A stretch of 64,000 nt of DNA from Limibacterium fermenti (lineage in GTDB: Bacteria > Bacteroidota > Bacteroidia > Bacteroidales > Dysgonomonadaceae), in assembly GCF_041902845.1 (NCBI RefSeq), contig NZ_CP159486.1, positions 1,116,001-1,180,000 of the forward strand. The letters are read 5' to 3'. Below the pieces are notes generated by a model. The model did no database searches and was not told where the DNA came from. It was given only the letters and a program-made list of their open reading frames with translations. Below are positions 45,295-54,730 of the stretch, in pieces; within the stretch, counting starts at the first letter, position 1; each line of letters begins with the position of its first letter. The translations under genes were made by a program, and so were the position numbers.

Positions 45295-45786
45295 ATGAAA
45301 CGTAAGAATATGTATATTCTATTGCTTTTCGTAAGCCTGTATGCAAATGCGCAAGAAATGCCGATTGGGGTTAGTAACAAGTTTACTTTTCCTATCGGCA
45401 GTAAGTTTACGATTAAATTAGTACCGAAAGACTCTGTGAACTTCGATTATTCGGTTGTGGAATTTGAAAAATATTCCCAGGTGATTAATATGGAAGATCT
45501 GAAAAAACTGTTTGTTGAAAATGGAGAAGAAGATACGATCTCTTTCTATTTCTGCCTTGGAACACGTGGAGATACTGAAGAAGAAAAGAAAAAGAACATG
45601 CAGATTCTTCTTTTATTTAAAAATTATTCAGATTGGCAGCTTGATTATTCAACAGACATTCGAAGAGAAAAAGACTTTGAACCTACATCCAACGTAGGAA
45701 TGTTCCCGGGAATAATAGGAATAGAAATGTGGCCTTTTGTGATATATGATATCGATATTCATCAAATTAAGAAACATCTAAAATAA
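45295..45786 (+). CDS. Small exported protein of unknown function
   Basis: 163 residues from the ATG at 45295 (MKRKNMYILLLFVSLYANAQ, a clean signal peptide ending at ANAQ). The mature part is beta-rich with FTFPIGSKFTIKLVPKD and a later MFPGIIGIEMWPFVIYDIDI. It is not similar enough to the partner family of copies a-g for me to include it, though size, signal peptide and position after a larger exported protein are alike. It is co-directional with the previous gene and probably co-transcribed. Confidence 0.6.
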   Translation: MKRKNMYILLLFVSLYANAQEMPIGVSNKFTFPIGSKFTIKLVPKDSVNFDYSVVEFEKYSQVINMEDLKKLFVENGEEDTISFYFCLGTRGDTEEEKKKNMQILLLFKNYSDWQLDYSTDIRREKDFEPTSNVGMFPGIIGIEMWPFVIYDIDIHQIKKHLK

Positions 45787-45908
45787 CTTTTATTCTAAAA
45801 AAGAGAATTCAAGTTTATTATGGGTTTTTAAGGATTTTGCGTTATTTGAGGATGTTTCGTCTTTATTTGAGGGATATAGATTGTATTTTACGTCTACTTT
45901 TGATAAAA

Positions 45909-45936
45909 ATTACATATTGCATTTGCAATATGTAAT
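45909..45936. repeat. Perfect 13-bp inverted repeat
   Basis: ATTACATATTGCA (45909-45921) and its exact complement TGCAATATGTAAT (45924-45936) with a 2-nt centre. It may be the terminator of the preceding pair or an operator for the ligase gene; the following T run is about 18 nt away, which is far for a terminator. Confidence 0.6.
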
Positions 45937-46028
45937 CAATTTGATAATGGTTTTTTCCAAAAAGAGGAAAATAATGACATAGATGCCATTTTTGTGAATT
46001 TGGCAGGATCTGAAAACTTCAAACCATT

Positions 46029-47867
46029 ATGATAACAACAAAGGGTGACAGTATAAAAAAGCTGAGAATAAGCAGTCGGAACCTTATAACAGGGGGATTG
46101 CTTTTGGCTCTTTTCCTAACAATATGTATCGTCGATACGACTTTGTGGAGAGGAGTTAGGATGGCAAAATATTTCTATTTTACCGTAGCCCTATGTTTGT
46201 CCATGCCGGTATTGGGTTCTTTCATCGTTTGTCGTAAATATCGTTTCTTCCTTATCCGAACCGCCGATATAGCTGTCGCTTTATTCGTGTTTTACATCAT
46301 TAGCCACCGGATTCTCATGGGAGGAGGCAATGAAATGCATTGGTGGCTTTTCCTGCTCGTGATTCCTTTTTATGCTTTGGTACGCACTTTTGCCGAAAAC
46401 AGAAACGGAATACGCATCCTCACAATTGTAATTCTTATTACGGTATTAATTGAAACTCTTTGGGGAATTTTACAACTTTGCGGGTTTTTGCCTTCCTATC
46501 ACAACGCTTTTCCAATTACCGGATCGTTATTCAATCCGGCGCCTTATGCCGGTTTTGTAGCTGCGGGTATTCCGTTGGCATTAGGGACATTCCTTTCCCG
46601 AAATGCATCTTGCCGGAAGCGTATTTTAAGCGGCGCCGTACTTACCTCATCATTTATTGTCCTTCCTTTTACCGGAAGCCGTGCAGCATGGTTAGCCGCT
46701 TTTGCCGGTGGATTGGCGGTCGTTTGGCAAAAATATGCCGTTAAGAGGAAAAATGCCCATCTCCCTGTTTTTCCATATAATCGTTGGCGTTTTATTTTTA
46801 TTCCTGTAACAGTCGTTCTAATGGTAACATTACTGTATGGTATGTACCGGATGAAAAAAGATTCTGCCGACGGGCGTTGGCTTATCTGGAATGTTTCGGC
46901 TTCCCTTGTAAAAGAGCATCCTGTAGGAGGCATAGGTACCGGACGCTTTGCAGCCGCCTATGGGCAGGCACAAGCCGATTATTTTCTTTCCGGCAGGGGA
47001 ACGGCGGCGCAAGCTAAGGTGGCGGATCATCCCGATTATGCATTCAATGAATGGGTTCATATAGCCGTTGAACTTGGCCTTACCGGTTTAGTCCTTTTCC
47101 TTTTCATGATAGGGGCATGCTTGTTTATACCCTATACATCGGAGAAAGTAAAAGTGCCGACGTCTTATTACTTGTCTGCTTTTATCGGTTTGCTTGTTTT
47201 TAGCCTGTTTTCGTATCCTTTTAGCGTCTTGCCGCTTTCAATCTTGTTTGTAGCCTTTCTGGCAGCGCTGGCATCGCAAACGCCCCCCTTGCGGTGGCAA
47301 CCGTCATTTCAAGGTTCTATTGTAGTAGAAACGGTGCTCCTTCTCCTTACGGTAGCTGTGGCTTTTCAAGTATTGCCGCGAAGGCAAAGTTACCGGAAAT
47401 GGCAGGAAACACATATTCTTTTCCGGTCAGGAGCTTACAGGGATGCATTAGACGAGTATCGCATTTTGTATCCGCAATTGAAATATGAGGAAGATTTCCT
47501 GATGGAGTATGCTCGTTGTCTTTCCCATCTTGGAAAATATGAAGAAAGCAACCGTGTGTTTAGTGAATATCTCGCTGCGGGATGCGATCCGGAGGCTTAT
47601 AACTATATCGGAAACAACTACAAATCATTAAGGCAATATGAGGCAGCCGAACAAGCTTATATCCGTTCTTGCCTGATTACGCCCAACCGTCATTATCCTG
47701 AATATCTCCTGATGAAACTTTATTATGATACGGGAAGGAAAAATAAAGCGGTCGAAAAAGCCCGGCTTTTAATGGATAAACCCGTTAAAGTCAATTCTCC
47801 GGTTATGGAACTTATCCGGAAAGAAACGGCTAAGATACTCGAAACGAATAATAATATAAATGAATAA
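46029..47867 (+). CDS. O-antigen ligase/polymerase-like membrane protein with TPR tail
   Basis: 612 residues. About eleven transmembrane helices (about 18-445) include the Wzy_C-type signature: ITGSLFNPAPYAGFVAAGIPLALG near residue 165, LPFTGSRAAWLA, and a periplasmic loop with HPVGGIGTGRFAAAYGQAQADYF (short form: HPVGGIGTGRFAAAYG). The last about 140 residues form TPR-like helices (FRSGAYRDALDEYRILYPQL, YEESNRVFSEYL, YEAAEQAYIRSC). Such proteins ligate or polymerise lipid-linked glycans, or glycosylate proteins (PglL-like). It stands directly before the lipoprotein cassette array, 150 nt upstream of copy A. Confidence 0.82.
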   Translation: MITTKGDSIKKLRISSRNLITGGLLLALFLTICIVDTTLWRGVRMAKYFYFTVALCLSMPVLGSFIVCRKYRFFLIRTADIAVALFVFYIISHRILMGGGNEMHWWLFLLVIPFYALVRTFAENRNGIRILTIVILITVLIETLWGILQLCGFLPSYHNAFPITGSLFNPAPYAGFVAAGIPLALGTFLSRNASCRKRILSGAVLTSSFIVLPFTGSRAAWLAAFAGGLAVVWQKYAVKRKNAHLPVFPYNRWRFIFIPVTVVLMVTLLYGMYRMKKDSADGRWLIWNVSASLVKEHPVGGIGTGRFAAAYGQAQADYFLSGRGTAAQAKVADHPDYAFNEWVHIAVELGLTGLVLFLFMIGACLFIPYTSEKVKVPTSYYLSAFIGLLVFSLFSYPFSVLPLSILFVAFLAALASQTPPLRWQPSFQGSIVVETVLLLLTVAVAFQVLPRRQSYRKWQETHILFRSGAYRDALDEYRILYPQLKYEEDFLMEYARCLSHLGKYEESNRVFSEYLAAGCDPEAYNYIGNNYKSLRQYEAAEQAYIRSCLITPNRHYPEYLLMKLYYDTGRKNKAVEKARLLMDKPVKVNSPVMELIRKETAKILETNNNINE

Positions 47868-48017
47868 AACAATGGACAATCTTTATTTTGTGTTGTGCTC
47901 CCGGCATGGGTAGCTTCCCGCTTCGGGAGGCAAAATCGATAATCGAATGGCCTGTACCGCCCAGACCGGAAAACAGAAAATTTGCGGTGTTATGTACCAA
48001 TATTTAAAACAAAAAAC

Positions 48018-49550
48018 ATGAGAAGTATACTAAAAAAAATTGTATTTTTGCTCCTTACGGCAATGCTTATGTTTACTTGCCAGTATGAACCGGATATTCA
48101 TTCCGGGGGAGTTGATTTTAATAAAGATAAAGAAATAGAGGAGGCGAAACGGTGGTATGATGCCACCCGCCCTGAAGAAGTCTCATTCAGGTCGTCTAAT
48201 AGTGTCGAAAACGCTTCTTCGATAGAGGTTAAACCGGATTGGGAACAGGCCTACGTAAGGGCTAACAAAAAGGAGAAAACAGTGGAGACGAATCTGTTTA
48301 TGAAAGGAGAAATCTATTTTGTACAACCTGAAAATAAACAGAAGTTCGAAGAGACTCACGATGAGCGCTATATGAGGTCGCATACGCGATTGGTCGTTAA
48401 AACAGAATTGAGTAGCGGAGCCAAAGATGCTTTTTTAATGACCATTATTCCTTCGGTGGAATATTTGGAGTTAACGGATTTCAAAGCGTTTGACAACAAT
48501 AGCTATATCGGTCGCGACAAACAGTTTACGGGGCGAATCCTCTATCATAACTTAGAGGGCGAGTTTGTCAACGGGTGGGTATATAAAAACGGAAGAATTA
48601 CCCATTCTCTAAAACGGGTGCAACCGAATGAGGACCCGGTAATCTCGTTGAAATCATCGGGAAGTTCGGACTGCCAGGAAGTCGAACAATGGGGTTGGAC
48701 ACGTACCTGTACCGACTGGTACCAATATACGAATATCGATCGCACTCCGGTTTATACCGGTACGACCTGTACCGATTGGAAATACGAGTTTATAGGTACT
48801 GAGCAGCAATGTACCTCCGGAGACGGGGGAGACGGGGGAGACGGAGAAGACGGGGGAGACATCGACGGGGAAGAGGACGACTATAGCGGCGGCACTGGCG
48901 GCGGTGGCGGCGGTGGATACGTTCCTCAACCCATTTCCCTCTCACCGGAATTGCAACAGATTTTAAAAGGTATCTCAATGACAGATACCCAGAAATCGAA
49001 GTTGAATCAGGCGTTGAGTGAATTTATTCATGAGGGTTGTATGCAGGTAGCTTTGTACAATACGTTAGTTGACAACCGGGTTTATCTGGATTTCGGGATG
49101 AGAACTTCTGGAACATCAGCTTCATATGATCCGATAAGTAAGGGAATAACCTTTTCCTCCACTGCAGACATTACGAGTGCCAGTTTGAAAGAAGAACTCT
49201 TCCATGCCTGGCAGGATGCTTATTATCCGGGCGGAATTTCGCAATATACGGAAGTTGGAAAAGTCAATATCGAGTTTGAAGCGAAATTCTATCAAGATAT
49301 AATCGGAGCTCCAAATGGGTTGTGTTGTATTACTTTTGGTGTAAATTTACCGGATAACTTATATCAAGAATATTACGCATGGATAGAATCTATACGTTTA
49401 TCTGAAAAATTATCTTTTAGTAATTCCGATTATGTCAGATGGTTGAATATTTTTAGTGAATACGATTTGTACTATACTTCTCCCATTAATAGTAGTTTAT
49501 CAATACCATATGCTTTACAAGAACTGATTTCAAATTCCAATTGTTTTTAA
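48018..49550 (+). CDS. Surface lipoprotein, full-length copy A of the variable cassette family
   Basis: 510 residues from the ATG at 48018 (an earlier TTG start would bury the signal). The lipobox ends at Cys21 (LMFTC). Then come a charged region, a beta-rich head (about 110-235, with MTIIPSVEYLELTDFKAFDNN and GEFVNGWVYKNG), a Cys/Trp-rich patch (CTDWYQYTNIDRTPVYTG, CTDWKYEFIGTEQQC), a Gly/Asp-rich linker (about 267-300), and a C-terminal domain. That domain has SASLKEELFHAWQDAYYPGG (about 387-406) and VNIEFEAKF (about 415), resembling a zinc-peptidase helix whose first His is Glu, then a variable tail ending SNCF. Only this copy has a signal peptide. The partner gene follows after 14 nt. Confidence 0.8.
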   Translation: MRSILKKIVFLLLTAMLMFTCQYEPDIHSGGVDFNKDKEIEEAKRWYDATRPEEVSFRSSNSVENASSIEVKPDWEQAYVRANKKEKTVETNLFMKGEIYFVQPENKQKFEETHDERYMRSHTRLVVKTELSSGAKDAFLMTIIPSVEYLELTDFKAFDNNSYIGRDKQFTGRILYHNLEGEFVNGWVYKNGRITHSLKRVQPNEDPVISLKSSGSSDCQEVEQWGWTRTCTDWYQYTNIDRTPVYTGTTCTDWKYEFIGTEQQCTSGDGGDGGDGEDGGDIDGEEDDYSGGTGGGGGGGYVPQPISLSPELQQILKGISMTDTQKSKLNQALSEFIHEGCMQVALYNTLVDNRVYLDFGMRTSGTSASYDPISKGITFSSTADITSASLKEELFHAWQDAYYPGGISQYTEVGKVNIEFEAKFYQDIIGAPNGLCCITFGVNLPDNLYQEYYAWIESIRLSEKLSFSNSDYVRWLNIFSEYDLYYTSPINSSLSIPYALQELISNSNCF

Positions 49551-49564
49551 TAAAAGACTAAATT

Positions 49565-50086
49565 ATGAGAAAAATATATTTATTTGTTTTGTTTTTTGAA
49601 GGATTTATTTTCTTCTTAAATGTAAATGTATGTGCCCAAAGTAATATTGCAAAAGATGGTTTTAAGATTCATGTAGATTCAGATGGTAAATTTACGACTT
49701 TTGAAGATACAAATAGAATAATATATAATAATATATCTCCACGTGATTCTGAGAATAAAATTGTAAGCGTACGTAGTATTAAAGTTAAATTCAATGAAGA
49801 TAGAAAAAATATAGAAAAAGATATATTTAATGACGGTCAGAGAAATCAAATAAAAAAGTATAAACCATTTGCAATAGTCTATATCTGCTCTGAAACTAAA
49901 AAAATAATAGCACTTTCATTTGTATTCAGGAATATAAATGAATCCGATATGGGGGAAATTAATACTGTACAGCTCGCGCAATACAGAGATCGTTTAAAGA
50001 ATGAACTAGAGGTGACCGAGCTATCTTTCGAAAGAAAAGTGGCTAAACACGGAGTTGTTAAGCAATCTTTTAAAGTGTTTTTTTGA
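49565..50086 (+). CDS. Secreted partner protein a
   Basis: 173 residues with a signal peptide ending at VCAQ (about 25). The mature protein shares with partners b-g a core near residues 100-160: a beta strand IVYICSETKKIIALSF, a variable loop, then a helix YRDRLKNELEV. I do not recognise the family with certainty; it recalls small exported Bacteroidales proteins such as DUF5043, but this is a weak memory. It begins 14 nt after copy A, so the two are co-expressed. Closest in its N-terminal half to partner e (KDGF, TKFEDV-like TTFEDT). Confidence 0.65.
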   Translation: MRKIYLFVLFFEGFIFFLNVNVCAQSNIAKDGFKIHVDSDGKFTTFEDTNRIIYNNISPRDSENKIVSVRSIKVKFNEDRKNIEKDIFNDGQRNQIKKYKPFAIVYICSETKKIIALSFVFRNINESDMGEINTVQLAQYRDRLKNELEVTELSFERKVAKHGVVKQSFKVFF

Positions 50087-50208
50087 CAATATTAGGATAT
50101 TATTATGATGTGTTTTATTGAAAAAATATCATCTTTTAAGCGGTATTGAATATTCAGTTATCAATCCATCTCTCTGAAATAGATTGATAACTGATTTCAA
50201 TGCTAATT

Positions 50209-51673
50209 AGTCGTCCCTTAATAAGTCATTTATATACTGATTAGCAGTAATATAATATCATAATTCTTTTGGTAAATCTGCAATTTTTTGTATCTTTGGA
50301 CATAGAAACTTGCAGATTTTTATGATAAATACAACTCCCTCCTCTCGATCTCTGTTTTCATCCCTGGATGATTTACTGAATCAGCAGCACCCTTTGCATA
50401 AACTCTCTGGCAAAATTAACTGGGCCGTGTTTGAAACAGCATTCACCCCTCTTTACTGTTCAGATAACGGTCGTCCGGCTAAACCGATCCGTCTGATGTG
50501 TGGTTTACTGATCCTCAAACATCTGCGTAACATCTCTGATGAGTCTGTTGTAGAACAATGGAGTGAGAACGCTTATTTTCAATACTTCTGCGGTATGCAT
50601 GAATTTATGCCGTCTTTTCCTTGCAATGCATCCGAGCTTGTGCATTTTCGGCGGCGGATAGGTGAAAAGGGAATAGAGCTTATTCTTGCTGAAAGCATTC
50701 GTGTAAATGATGACAAGAGCGATGAGGATCATCATCGAACTGTCTTTATAGACTCTACCGTACAGGAAAAGAATGTAACTTATCCCACAGATGCCAAACT
50801 GCACAAAAAGATAGTTGGCAAAGTGCTTAAGATTGTAAAAGAATTGAATCTGCCCCTGCGTCAGTCATACACTTTTATTTTGAAAGGAATCTATCGGGAT
50901 CTACGTTTTCGTAACCATCCCAAGAACCGGAAAAAAGCGCTAAAAGCTGATAAGCGTTTACGTACAATCACCGGGCGTCTGGTCAGAGAACTCAAACGTA
51001 ATTTAGGTGAGAATCGAGCATATGATGAATTACTGTCCATCTTTGAAAAGATACTCTTACAACGTCGTAATTCTCCCCATAAGATTTATTCCATCCATGA
51101 GCCTGATGTTCAATGCATCAGTAAAGGTAAAGAACACAAGAAATATGAATTTGGTAACAAAGTATCCATTATACGTTCTGCTACAGGCGTCATTCTTGGT
51201 GCCAGCTCTTTCCGCAACGAATATGATGGGCATACGATTCAGAAGAGCTTGGAACAGGTATTTCGGCTGACTGGAAAAAGTATCAAGCGATTAGCCGGAG
51301 ACAGGGGCTATCGTGGCAAGAAAGAGATAAACGGGACGCAGATACTGATTCCTGATACGCCAAAAGCCAAAGACACATCCTATCAACGCAAGAAAAAACA
51401 TCAGCTGTTTTGCAAGCGTGCAGGAATAGAACCTACCATCGGGCATCTGAAGACGGATCATCGTTTAGGGCGAAACTTTTATAAAGGCATACTTGGGGAT
51501 GCTATCAATGTTTTGTTGGCTGCAGCAGCTTATAACTTCAAAAGAGCCATGAGGGTTCTTTTGGGCTTAATCCGAAAACTGTTATTAGAGGGCGAAAAAC
51601 AGAAAATCCGAGGGGTAAGACAAATGATACCCATCGGATTTTCTGAATGAAATATACTTTTTAAGGGCCGACT
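50209..51673 (+). mobile_element. IS5-like insertion sequence, complete
   Basis: 1465 bp. Terminal inverted repeats: left AGTCGTCCCTTAATAAGT (50209-50226) against right end complement AGTCGGCCCTTAAAAAGT (51656-51673), 16 of 18 matching. AATT is present on both flanks (50205-50208 and 51674-51677) and is the likely 4-bp target duplication. One intact transposase gene with its own promoter fills it. It separates partner a from the truncated copy B. Confidence 0.85.
50322..51650 (+). CDS. IS5-family DDE transposase
   Basis: 442 residues from the ATG at 50322, chosen because a perfect promoter (TTTG 50268-50271, 19 nt, TATCTTTG 50291-50298) predicts a transcript start near 50304, downstream of the upstream TTG-start option closely. 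The N-terminal DUF772-type region has NGRPAKPIRLMCGLLILKHL and the catalytic domain has TVFIDSTVQEKNVTYPTDAKL (split: VFIDSTVQEKN / VTYPTDAKL), ALAGDRGYRGKKE-like RLAGDRGYRGKKE, and RAGIEPTIGHLKTDHRLGRN with the last Glu. All three acidic residues appear present, so the element may be active. Confidence 0.9.
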   Translation: MINTTPSSRSLFSSLDDLLNQQHPLHKLSGKINWAVFETAFTPLYCSDNGRPAKPIRLMCGLLILKHLRNISDESVVEQWSENAYFQYFCGMHEFMPSFPCNASELVHFRRRIGEKGIELILAESIRVNDDKSDEDHHRTVFIDSTVQEKNVTYPTDAKLHKKIVGKVLKIVKELNLPLRQSYTFILKGIYRDLRFRNHPKNRKKALKADKRLRTITGRLVRELKRNLGENRAYDELLSIFEKILLQRRNSPHKIYSIHEPDVQCISKGKEHKKYEFGNKVSIIRSATGVILGASSFRNEYDGHTIQKSLEQVFRLTGKSIKRLAGDRGYRGKKEINGTQILIPDTPKAKDTSYQRKKKHQLFCKRAGIEPTIGHLKTDHRLGRNFYKGILGDAINVLLAAAAYNFKRAMRVLLGLIRKLLLEGEKQKIRGVRQMIPIGFSE

Positions 51674-51686
51674 AATTATATTATAG

Positions 51687-52903
51687 AATAAACAGAAATT
51701 CGAAAAACTCATGATGAGCGCTATATGAAGTCGCATATGCGATTGGTCGTTAAAACAGAATTGAGTAGCGGAGCCAAAGATGCTTTTCCAATGACCATTA
51801 TTCCTTCGGTGGAATATTTGGAGTTAACGGATTTCAAAGCGTTTGACAACAATAGCTATATCGGTCGCGACAAACAGTTTACGGGGCGAATCCTCTATCA
51901 TAACTTAGAGGGCGAGTTTGTCAACGGGTGGGTATATAAAAACGGAAGAATTACCCATTCCCTAAAACGGGTGCAACCGAATGAGGACCCGGTAATCTCG
52001 TTGAAATCATCGGGAAGTTCGGACTGCCAGGAAGTCGAACAATGGGATTGGACACGTACCTGTACCGACTGGTACCAATATACGAATATCGATCGCACTC
52101 CGGTTTATACCGGTACGACCTGTACCGATTGGAAATACGAGTTTATAGGTACCGAGCAGCAATGTACCTCCGGAGACGGGGGAAACGGAGAAGACGGGGG
52201 AGACATCGACGGGGAAGAGGACGACTATAGCGGCGGCACTGGCGGCGGTGGCGGCGGTGGATACGTTCCTCAACCCATTTCCCTCTCACCGGAATTGCAA
52301 CAGATTTTAAAAGGTATCTCAATGACAGATACCCAGAAATCGAAGTTGAATCAGGCGTTGAGTGAATTTATTCATGAGGGTTGTATGCAGGTAGCTTTGT
52401 ACAATACGTTAGTTGACAACCGGGTTTATCTGGATTTCGGGATGATGCCTTCCAGCAATCCGGCTTCGTATCACTCGGAAAGTAAAGGGATCACTTTTGC
52501 CAATACGGAAAGCATTACGAGTACCAGTTTGAAGGAAGAACTCTTCCATGCCTGGCAGGATGCTTATTATCCGGGAGGTATTTCGCAATATGCGGAAACA
52601 GGAAGAGTCAATATCGAGTTTGAGGCAAAGTTTTTTAAAGATTTGCTCAATAACCCCGAAATGTATAATGGGTGTTGCTATGCCTTTAATGTGAATGTTT
52701 TACCAAATAATCTATATACAGAATATATTAATCTGATATATAATATCAAGGATTCTGGGAAAATGGAGTTTGAAGATACAGATTATCAAAAATGGTTAAA
52801 CTTATTCCAAAAATATGACACAGATTATACTTCCCCGATGGCTAATAATTTGTCAACCCCAAAAGCCTTGAGGAATTTAATAAATAACTCAAAATGCTTT
52901 TAA
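51687..52903 (+). pseudogene. Copy B: 5'-truncated lipoprotein cassette
   Basis: Homology to copy A starts abruptly at AATAAACAG, 13 bp inside the right IS end, so the signal peptide and about 120 residues are missing. A 1-nt deletion relative to copy A occurs near 51707. After that an open frame of 392 codons (51725-52903) runs to the end and is almost identical to copy A through the head and the Gly linker, with one linker block fewer. From about 52440 it diverges in the C-terminal domain and more strongly in the tail (NNPEMYNGCCYAF, ending NSKCF). EELFHAWQD and NIEFEAK are kept. Without a signal it should not be exported. Confidence 0.8.
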
Positions 52904-52916
52904 AACATAACGAAAT

Positions 52917-53405
52917 ATGAAACCTAATATGATTATTCTATTTCTCATTTTACAGATAGCTACAGGATGTTTTGCCCAACAGCAAAGTAATGTATTTGAA
53001 ATAATAACAAACAAAGACTCTAATAAAGCGATATCAGTTTATTATAAAGATAAAGAAAGCGATAAATACAAACAATTACCAAAATTCAAAACCCCTACAT
53101 CCGATTTGTCAACTATTGTAACAAAATTCCCCACTAAGGAAGAATTGAGTATCATAGAAAATGATATATTTTCGGAAAAAGAACTAGAAAAATCAGGAAG
53201 AGTTCTTATAATATGTGACATACATATTCCTACAGGAAAAATTGTATCAGCCTCATTCCTAACAAGAGATACAAATATAAGCCAAGAAAAAATTGAATTA
53301 TATAACAAGAGAATAAAGAAAGAATTAAAGTTTGAAATAATATTGAGAAGTGAACTAGTTAAAGAAGGTTACGCAAGAATGACTTTGAGAGCTATGCAAA
53401 AATAG
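52917..53405 (+). CDS. Secreted partner protein b
   Basis: 162 residues with a signal peptide ending CFAQ (about 21). The family core is clear: ICDIHIPTGKIVSASF, then KIELYNKRIKKELKFEI and ELVKEGY. It starts 13 nt after copy B. Most similar to partners c and d, just as tail B is most similar to tails C and D. The gene is intact although its neighbour is truncated. Confidence 0.7.
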   Translation: MKPNMIILFLILQIATGCFAQQQSNVFEIITNKDSNKAISVYYKDKESDKYKQLPKFKTPTSDLSTIVTKFPTKEELSIIENDIFSEKELEKSGRVLIICDIHIPTGKIVSASFLTRDTNISQEKIELYNKRIKKELKFEIILRSELVKEGYARMTLRAMQK

Positions 53406-53418
53406 ACGTTAGTTGAGA

Positions 53419-53446
53419 AATCTTCCCCATCGAACTGAGGAAGATT
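53419..53446 (+). terminator. Hairpin after cassette B/b
   Basis: AATCTTCC (53419-53426) pairs with GGAAGATT (53439-53446). It lacks a T run, so it may act as a transcript end or a border structure. Confidence 0.5.
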
Positions 53447-53552
53447 GCCAGAACCAGATATGGAGAATATGCCACTAAAGTAAACGATAAATATCTTTTC
53501 CATATTAAATAAACTACTGAAATAAAATTCATTATCCGACAACCAGTTCAAT

Positions 53553-54139
53553 AAGTTGAATAAAGGAGTAGAGGAACTCATAAAAGAAGGCTGCATGCAA
53601 GAATCACTCTATAAGGCGTTAGTCAATAAAAGTGTCCAATTATATTTCGGGATAAATACTTCTGCCAGTCCGGCTTCGTATCATCCGGAGAGTAAAGGGA
53701 TCACTTTTGCCAATACGGAAAGCATTACGAGTGCCAGTTTGAAGGAAGAACTCTTCCATGCCTGGCAGGATGCTTATTATCCGGGCGGAATTTCGCTATA
53801 TGGTAAAGACACTCAGGGTAATAAATCTGAAGGATATGTGAATATTGAGTTTGAGGCGAAATTTTTTAAAGATTTGCTCAATAACCCCGAAATGTATAAT
53901 GGGTGTTGCTATGCATTTAGTAATTACTATGATTACCCAAAGGGAGTATATGATGAATATCAAAATTGGATATATGGTATCCGGGATTCGGAAAATATCA
54001 GTTTTCAGGACAATGATTATCAAAGATGGTTGAAGTTATTTCAACAGTATGATACAAACTATACATCTCCGATGAGCAATGATTTATCCACTCCTGACGC
54101 TTAAGAAATTTAATAGACAATTCAACTTGTTTTAAATAA
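53553..54139 (+). pseudogene. Copy C: truncated and frameshifted cassette
   Basis: The relic starts near KLNKGVEELIKEGCMQESLY, which corresponds to the middle of the copy A C-terminal domain; the head and linker are absent. EELFHAWQD and NIEFEAKFFKDLLNNPE are kept. The frame ends early at TAA after TPDA (54104). Adding one T there restores LRNLIDNSTCF in the next frame up to about 54139, so a single-base loss has cut the tail. The N-terminal part differs more from copies A and B than they do from each other. Confidence 0.75.
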
Positions 54140-54146
54140 AAAAACG

Positions 54147-54653
54147 ATGAGACCATATATTTTTATTTTATCTTTTCTCTTGCAAACAATAACAGTTTGT
54201 TTTGCTCAACAGAAGAGCGATGTTTTTATCATAACAACAAAGGAAAATCCGGATAAGGGAATATCCGTATATTACAAAGATATGGATACGGATAAATTTA
54301 AAGGTACTCCTTCTTTTAAATATTCGGTTCCTTCGGATGAAGCGACTTTTATTACTTTTCCTACCCGGGAAGAAGTGAATCGAATAGAAAGGGCTGTTTT
54401 TTCAGATAAAGAGTTGAAAAATTTGAAAAGAGGGTTTGTTACATGTATAGTTCATATTCCATCCGGAAAAATTGTCGCAGTCTCATTTTCCACATTTAAT
54501 AAAGATATCGATATAAAAAAACTAGAACTGTACAATAAACGAATAAAAAATGAACTTAAATTCGATGTCAAGTTGAATGTAGAACTAATAAAAGAAGGGT
54601 ATTTCGGAAAGGGGTTTCCTGTTTTTACTTCATTAAAAGAACAAAAGAAATGA
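54147..54653 (+). CDS. Secreted partner protein c
   Basis: 168 residues, signal peptide ending CFAQ (about 21), core CIVHIPSGKIVAVSF and KLELYNKRIKNELKFDV, then ELIKEGY. It begins just after the restored end of copy C and is itself intact. Close to b and d. Confidence 0.7.
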   Translation: MRPYIFILSFLLQTITVCFAQQKSDVFIITTKENPDKGISVYYKDMDTDKFKGTPSFKYSVPSDEATFITFPTREEVNRIERAVFSDKELKNLKRGFVTCIVHIPSGKIVAVSFSTFNKDIDIKKLELYNKRIKNELKFDVKLNVELIKEGYFGKGFPVFTSLKEQKK

Positions 54654-54673
54654 AGTAGATTATTATTTATGCT

Positions 54674-54712
54674 GATTACCGAAGGGGGATAAAAAAGGCT
54701 TCTTTGGTAATC
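54674..54712 (+). terminator. Hairpin after cassette C/c
   Basis: GATTACCGAAG (54674-54684) pairs with CTTTGGTAATC (54702-54712), 11 bp with one G-T pair. Confidence 0.55.
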
Positions 54713-54730
54713 GACTAATAAGCAGATGTT

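Noticed and set aside
44593..45786. Genes at 44593 and 45295 as cassette members of the A-G/a-g family
   Set aside because: Layout is similar, but the mature sequences lack EELFHAWQD, NIEFEAK and the partner core, so I keep them apart.
47982..48017. TTG start for copy A
   Set aside because: It would place 12 residues before a clean lipoprotein signal peptide that begins at the ATG at 48018.
48018..49550. Copy A as an active zinc metallopeptidase
   Set aside because: The first His of HExxH is Glu in every copy, so activity cannot be claimed.
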